Source of the DNA: Streptomyces umbrinus | GTDB lineage: Bacteria; Actinomycetota; Actinomycetes; Streptomycetales; Streptomycetaceae | NCBI RefSeq assembly: GCF_030817415.1 | Contig: NZ_JAUSZI010000002.1 | Span: 1,550,001 to 1,614,000 of the forward strand | Direction: 5' to 3' | DNA: 64,000 bases | Shown here: in pieces, positions 61,107 to 64,000 of the stretch | Numbering within the stretch: the first letter of the stretch is position 1 | Layout: each line of letters starts with the position of its first letter | Notes under the pieces: model-generated | Databases searched by the model: none | What the model saw: only the letters and a program-made list of their open reading frames with translations | Told to the model about the DNA's origin: nothing | Translations under genes and position numbers: made by a program

Positions 61107-61998
61107 AGGTGGCCCCCCGCCCGACCAGTCCGTACGCCCACCGCTCGTTGAACCCGGCCAGGAAGCCGATCGCGCCCCAGAACCCCCAGAAGGCGGTGCC
61201 CGCCGAGTCCGCGCGGCCATCCGGGGCGCAGATGTCGGTGATGCCGGCCGGTATCTCGATCACGGTGACGAGACCGCTGCCGAGCAGCAGGTAGACGGCG
61301 ATCGCGAGCAGCCAGCCGAGGAAGACCCGGTGGACCCCGCCGCGCCGCATGGCGCGGGCCTGCTGGCCGGGCGGGACCGCTTCCCTCGACCCGTTGGCCG
61401 GTCGGCGCATCAGCTGGTCGCCGCTGTTGCGCAACCTTGTCAGGACGCTGAGCACCGCCCCGAACGCTCCCGCTCCCCCGCACACGAGCGCGCCCAGCAG
61501 GCTCCATCGGTCGGTGCACTTCAGCGAGACGTCACAGAGGCCGAGAAGCTTCTCCCCCACCAGCAACGGCACGATCAGCAGGACCATCCCCAGCACGAAT
61601 CCGCTGTTGAGCCCGCGGTTGACGGCGAGCTCGCCGTCCTGGTCGAGGCGGACCCGGATGCGCAGGATCTCCCGTTCCAGATAGGCGGCCAGATGCTCGT
61701 CGGACTGCCGGTCTCCCAGCCGCTGATCACGCAGGACGTTTCTCAGCACCCGCTGAACCGTGGTGCGCAGCGACTGCCTGGTCTTCTCCTCGAAGGCGCG
61801 CTGCGCTTCGCCGTAGAGCGACTGCAGGTGCAGCTGCTCCGCGGGAAACGACCTGCCGAACTGCGCGTACGCGTCCCGCAGTTCGGGCTCCACCAGGTCC
61901 ATCAACCCCTGCGGATCGAGATCGGTGTCCGCCCCCTCGACCGTCTCGCACACTCTCTTCCGCCAGTCCCGGCGGCTTCCCCCGTTTTTGTCCCCCAT
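61087..61998 (-). CDS. Membrane protein of unknown function
   Basis: 303 residues from ATG 61998. The N-terminal 125 residues are soluble and charged (LRDAYAQFGRSFPAEQLHLQ, RQSLRTTVQRVLRNVLRDQR). About four hydrophobic segments follow (GFVLGMVLLIVPLLVG, LLGALVCGGAGAFGAVLSVL, VFLGWLLAIAVYLLLGSGLV, GTAFWGFWGAIGFLAGFNE), and the tail is short. No known domain. Its end is built on a 25-bp tandem repeat, and its start is overlapped by the extended reading frame of the binding-protein gene. Confidence 0.75.
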   Translation of the reverse strand: MGDKNGGSRRDWRKRVCETVEGADTDLDPQGLMDLVEPELRDAYAQFGRSFPAEQLHLQSLYGEAQRAFEEKTRQSLRTTVQRVLRNVLRDQRLGDRQSDEHLAAYLEREILRIRVRLDQDGELAVNRGLNSGFVLGMVLLIVPLLVGEKLLGLCDVSLKCTDRWSLLGALVCGGAGAFGAVLSVLTRLRNSGDQLMRRPANGSREAVPPGQQARAMRRGGVHRVFLGWLLAIAVYLLLGSGLVTVIEIPAGITDICAPDGRADSAGTAFWGFWGAIGFLAGFNERWAYGLVGRGATSRKGSG

Positions 61999-63011
61999 GA
62001 AGTACCTGTACCGACGGGCACCGGACGCGGGAACCCGAGCCACCGCTCCAGTACGGTCACCGACGTCACAGCCCTGTCACTTGAGGAGGCCTTGTCCTCC
62101 AGGTACGTACGCGCCACGTCCTCCGGCAGGCGGCGCCAGCTGTCCACCTGCTCGTTCATGGACGCCAGATCGGCAGTCGTGAGTACGTCGTTGAGCCTGT
62201 CCAGTGCCCCGGTCGCACCCTCGCTGCCTGACCGGGAGCGGTTCACGACCGGCACGATGTAGTCGGCGTTCTGCAGATCCTTGTCGTCCGCGAGCAGGAC
62301 GAGTCGGAACTCGTCGAGCGTCGCGTCCGTCGTGGTGGTGAGCACCATCTGGTCCTGGCCGTTCTGCACGGCCCGTTTCGCCTGCGTAGTACCGACGCCC
62401 TTCGGGTCCACACCGGTGATGTCGATGCCGTACGTCTTCCTCAACCCTGGTTCGCAATAGGGGCGTTGTACGCACTCGTCGCCCGCCGCGAGCCGCACTT
62501 CGAGGCCCGATCTGCCGAGGTCGCTCAGTGTCTTGAGATCGTGCTGCCGTGCGAACGCTCCGGTCACCGCGAAGGCGTTCTGGTCGACCGCCCGGCCGGG
62601 ATCGAGGACGGTGAGCCCGCGCGGGGTGGCGAGCTTGCGCAGCGCGGTCATCGTGGCCTTCAGGTCGGGCGAGCCGACGGCCGGCGCGTCCGCCCCGTTG
62701 GTCTTGGCGTTGAGCCAGTCGGCGAAGGTCGCCGCGTACTCGGCGACGACGTCGATCTGCCCGGACTCCAGGGCGGGTTCGTACAGTTCGCGGTTGGCGA
62801 CCGTGAGCATCGACGTCTTGTAGCCGGCCTCGTTCAGCAGCAGCCCGTACATGGTGGCGAGCAGGTCGCTCTCGGTGAAGCCGGCCGAGCCGATGGTCAG
62901 ATGCTTGCTGTCCCCAGGCGCCTCGGTGACCTCGCCCTGGGTCTCCAGCGACGGACCGGAGGCGCAGCCGGTCAGCAGGAGCAGGCCCGCGAGTGCGGCG
63001 CGGCGCCTCAT
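61902..63011 (-). CDS. Osmoprotectant ABC transporter substrate-binding lipoprotein with altered C-terminus
   Basis: 369 residues as read from ATG 63011 (ATGA overlap with the upstream permease). Lipobox LLTGCASG, Cys at about residue 16. OpuAC-like domain: LTIGSAGFTESDLLATMYGL, QIDVVAEYAATFADWL, GIDITGVDPKG, VLTTTTDATLDEFRLVLLAD. Relatives end YLEDKGL(L/I)K, but here after YLEDK the frame continues as ASSSDRAV for a further 60 residues or so; one added G near 62089-62091 would restore GLLK and a stop at 62077. The extended frame runs 97 nt into the next gene. Probably a recent one-base loss or sequencing error; the main fold is intact. Confidence 0.82.
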   Translation of the reverse strand: MRRRAALAGLLLLTGCASGPSLETQGEVTEAPGDSKHLTIGSAGFTESDLLATMYGLLLNEAGYKTSMLTVANRELYEPALESGQIDVVAEYAATFADWLNAKTNGADAPAVGSPDLKATMTALRKLATPRGLTVLDPGRAVDQNAFAVTGAFARQHDLKTLSDLGRSGLEVRLAAGDECVQRPYCEPGLRKTYGIDITGVDPKGVGTTQAKRAVQNGQDQMVLTTTTDATLDEFRLVLLADDKDLQNADYIVPVVNRSRSGSEGATGALDRLNDVLTTADLASMNEQVDSWRRLPEDVARTYLEDKASSSDRAVTSVTVLERWLGFPRPVPVGTGTSWGTKTGEAAGTGGRECARRSRGRTPISIRRG

Positions 63012-63673
63012 CGTGCGCCCCTCTTGGGTGCCAGTCGCTCGGCCGCCTCGAAGACGCCTTCGACGAGCAGCGCGAAGAGGGCCACGAGAACGGCTCCGGC
63101 GACGACCTGGGGCGTACTCGCGAGGTTGAACCCGGCGGTGATGGTCCGTCCGAGGCCGTCGCCGCCCGCGAGCGCGGCGATCGTGGCGGTGGCGACGAGC
63201 TGGACGGCCGCGATGCGCACCCCGTTGAGGATCATCGGCATCGCGAGCGGCACCTCGACCTGCCACAGCATCTGCCGCCCGGTCATGCCCATACCGCGCG
63301 AGGCCCGCACGACGTCGCGGTCGACCTCGCGCATCCCGACGTACGCGTTGGTGAGCAGCGGTGGCACGGCGAACAGGACGAGCGTGACGACCGTCGGGCC
63401 CTCTCTCCACTTGCCGATGGGGGTGAGGAGCAGCAGGACGAGGACGGCGAAGGTGGGGATCGCGCGGCCGACGTTCGAGATGTTGACGGCGAGCGCGCCG
63501 TCCTTGCCGAGGTGGCCGAGGACGAGCGCGACCGGCAGCGCGATCAGACAGCTGATGACGAGACAGACCACGGTCAGCACCAGGTGCTGGGTGAGCCGGT
63601 GCCACACGCCGTCGTCGCCCGCCCAGTTCGCGGAGTCGGTGAGCCAGTCGCAGGCGTCGGCCAGTGTGTTCAC
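63008..63673 (-). CDS. Osmoprotectant ABC transporter permease
   Basis: 221 residues from GTG 63673, overlapping the stop of the preceding permease by 4 nt and the binding-protein start by 4 nt. Five to six membrane helices of the ProW/OpuCB class: LTVVCLVISCLIALPVALVL, NVGRAIPTFAVLVLLLLTP, and the EAA-like loop REVDRDVVRASRGMGMTGRQ with VEVPLAMPMILNGVRIA. Translationally coupled on both sides, so it is part of one operon with the binding protein and the other permease. Confidence 0.9.
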   Translation of the reverse strand: MNTLADACDWLTDSANWAGDDGVWHRLTQHLVLTVVCLVISCLIALPVALVLGHLGKDGALAVNISNVGRAIPTFAVLVLLLLTPIGKWREGPTVVTLVLFAVPPLLTNAYVGMREVDRDVVRASRGMGMTGRQMLWQVEVPLAMPMILNGVRIAAVQLVATATIAALAGGDGLGRTITAGFNLASTPQVVAGAVLVALFALLVEGVFEAAERLAPKRGAR

Positions 63674-64000
63674 GCCCGGGCCGCCCGGGTCCACGGGGTG
63701 ATCAGCCACTGCACACCGAGCAGCAGCAGATCGGCGGCGATGACGACGCACAGCACGGACGCGGTGAGGACCTGCGCCTTGAAGAAGGTGTTCATGCCCG
63801 AGTAGATGAGGTTGCCGAGCCCTCCGAAGCCGACGATCGCGCCGACCGTGGCCAGCGATACCGCCGAGACGGTCGCGATCCGCAGCCCGGCCATGGCGGC
63901 GGGCAGGGCGAGCGGCAGTTCCACGGTGAGCAGCAGACGGATGGGCCCGTATCCCATGCCGCGGGCCGCCTGCCGGGTCTCCTCGGGCACGGCGCGCAGT
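63670..64000 (-). CDS. Osmoprotectant ABC transporter permease, partial (continues past the window)
   Basis: The C-terminal 110 residues of a ProW/OpuCD-type permease; the frame is open to base 64000, so the start is outside. The EAA loop is visible near the edge (EETRQAARGMGYGPIRLLLT, VELPLALPAAMAGLRIATV), followed by GAIVGFGGLGNLIYSGMNT. The ATG at 63990 is internal. The stop overlaps the next gene's GTG by 4 nt. An ATPase gene may lie just outside the window, which would make the damaged copy at 59.8 kb dispensable. Confidence 0.88.
   Translation of the reverse strand, partial: LRAVPEETRQAARGMGYGPIRLLLTVELPLALPAAMAGLRIATVSAVSLATVGAIVGFGGLGNLIYSGMNTFFKAQVLTASVLCVVIAADLLLLGVQWLITPWTRAARA

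Overview
The window is high-GC actinobacterial DNA, almost certainly a Streptomyces chromosome. Supporting signs are the strong G/C bias at third codon positions, many GTG starts, purine-rich ribosome binding sites mixed with leaderless starts, solute-binding lipoproteins with no dedicated sugar ATPase, DUF5999, and an intergenic palindromic repeat family that occurs at least eight times. I see no phage integrase, transposase, CRISPR array, rRNA or tRNA.

Layout. 0-8.3 kb: small regulator/dehydrogenase modules (GlxA-type regulator with a divergent quinone-oxidoreductase-like enzyme; alcohol and aldehyde dehydrogenases divergent from a MarR gene with two clear palindromic operators; a STAS protein; an SDR with a divergent MerR gene). 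8.4-11.4 kb: a degenerate patch with three decaying genes (nucleotidyltransferase, MBL-fold hydrolase, NTF2-like). 11.6-20.5 kb: envelope and secreted proteins (DUF4230, VanZ-like, GH16 beta-glucanase with a ricin domain, an operon of small I36-like secreted proteins), a PHP protein, and a predicted 6S-like RNA in front of an SDR gene. 20.6-26.7 kb: a ROK repressor divergent from a beta-glucoside operon (binding protein, two permeases, GH1 beta-glucosidase). Its promoter closely matches that of the GH16 gene, which suggests one regulon that degrades glucan outside the cell and imports the products. 26.7-43.7 kb: a mixed region with a kinase-like protein, a self-sufficient CYP102-type P450, a stand-alone relative of that P450 behind a TetR gene, an iron-box-controlled DUF2470 protein, a pentapeptide protein, and a SigJ-like sigma factor gene broken by a palindromic insertion.

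43.8-59.8 kb is the most coherent block, a complete L-rhamnose pathway. On the minus strand lie the ABC importer rhaTPQS, the mutarotase rhaM, a secreted BNR-4 beta-propeller (candidate rhamnosyl-glucuronate lyase) and a LacI-family repressor. Divergent on the plus strand are rhaI, the fused aldolase/lactaldehyde dehydrogenase rhaEW and rhaB, followed by lutABC. Together they would convert rhamnose to DHAP plus L-lactate, and lactate to pyruvate. Both divergent promoters carry a LacI-type operator just downstream of the predicted start of transcription.

59.8-64 kb: an osmoprotectant-type ABC system that appears to be decaying. Its ATPase gene carries two palindromic insertions and a one-base insertion, its binding-protein gene has lost its normal stop, and its permeases look intact up to the window edge. 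Repeated insertion of short palindromes into genes (sigma factor and ATPase) is the most unusual pattern seen here.
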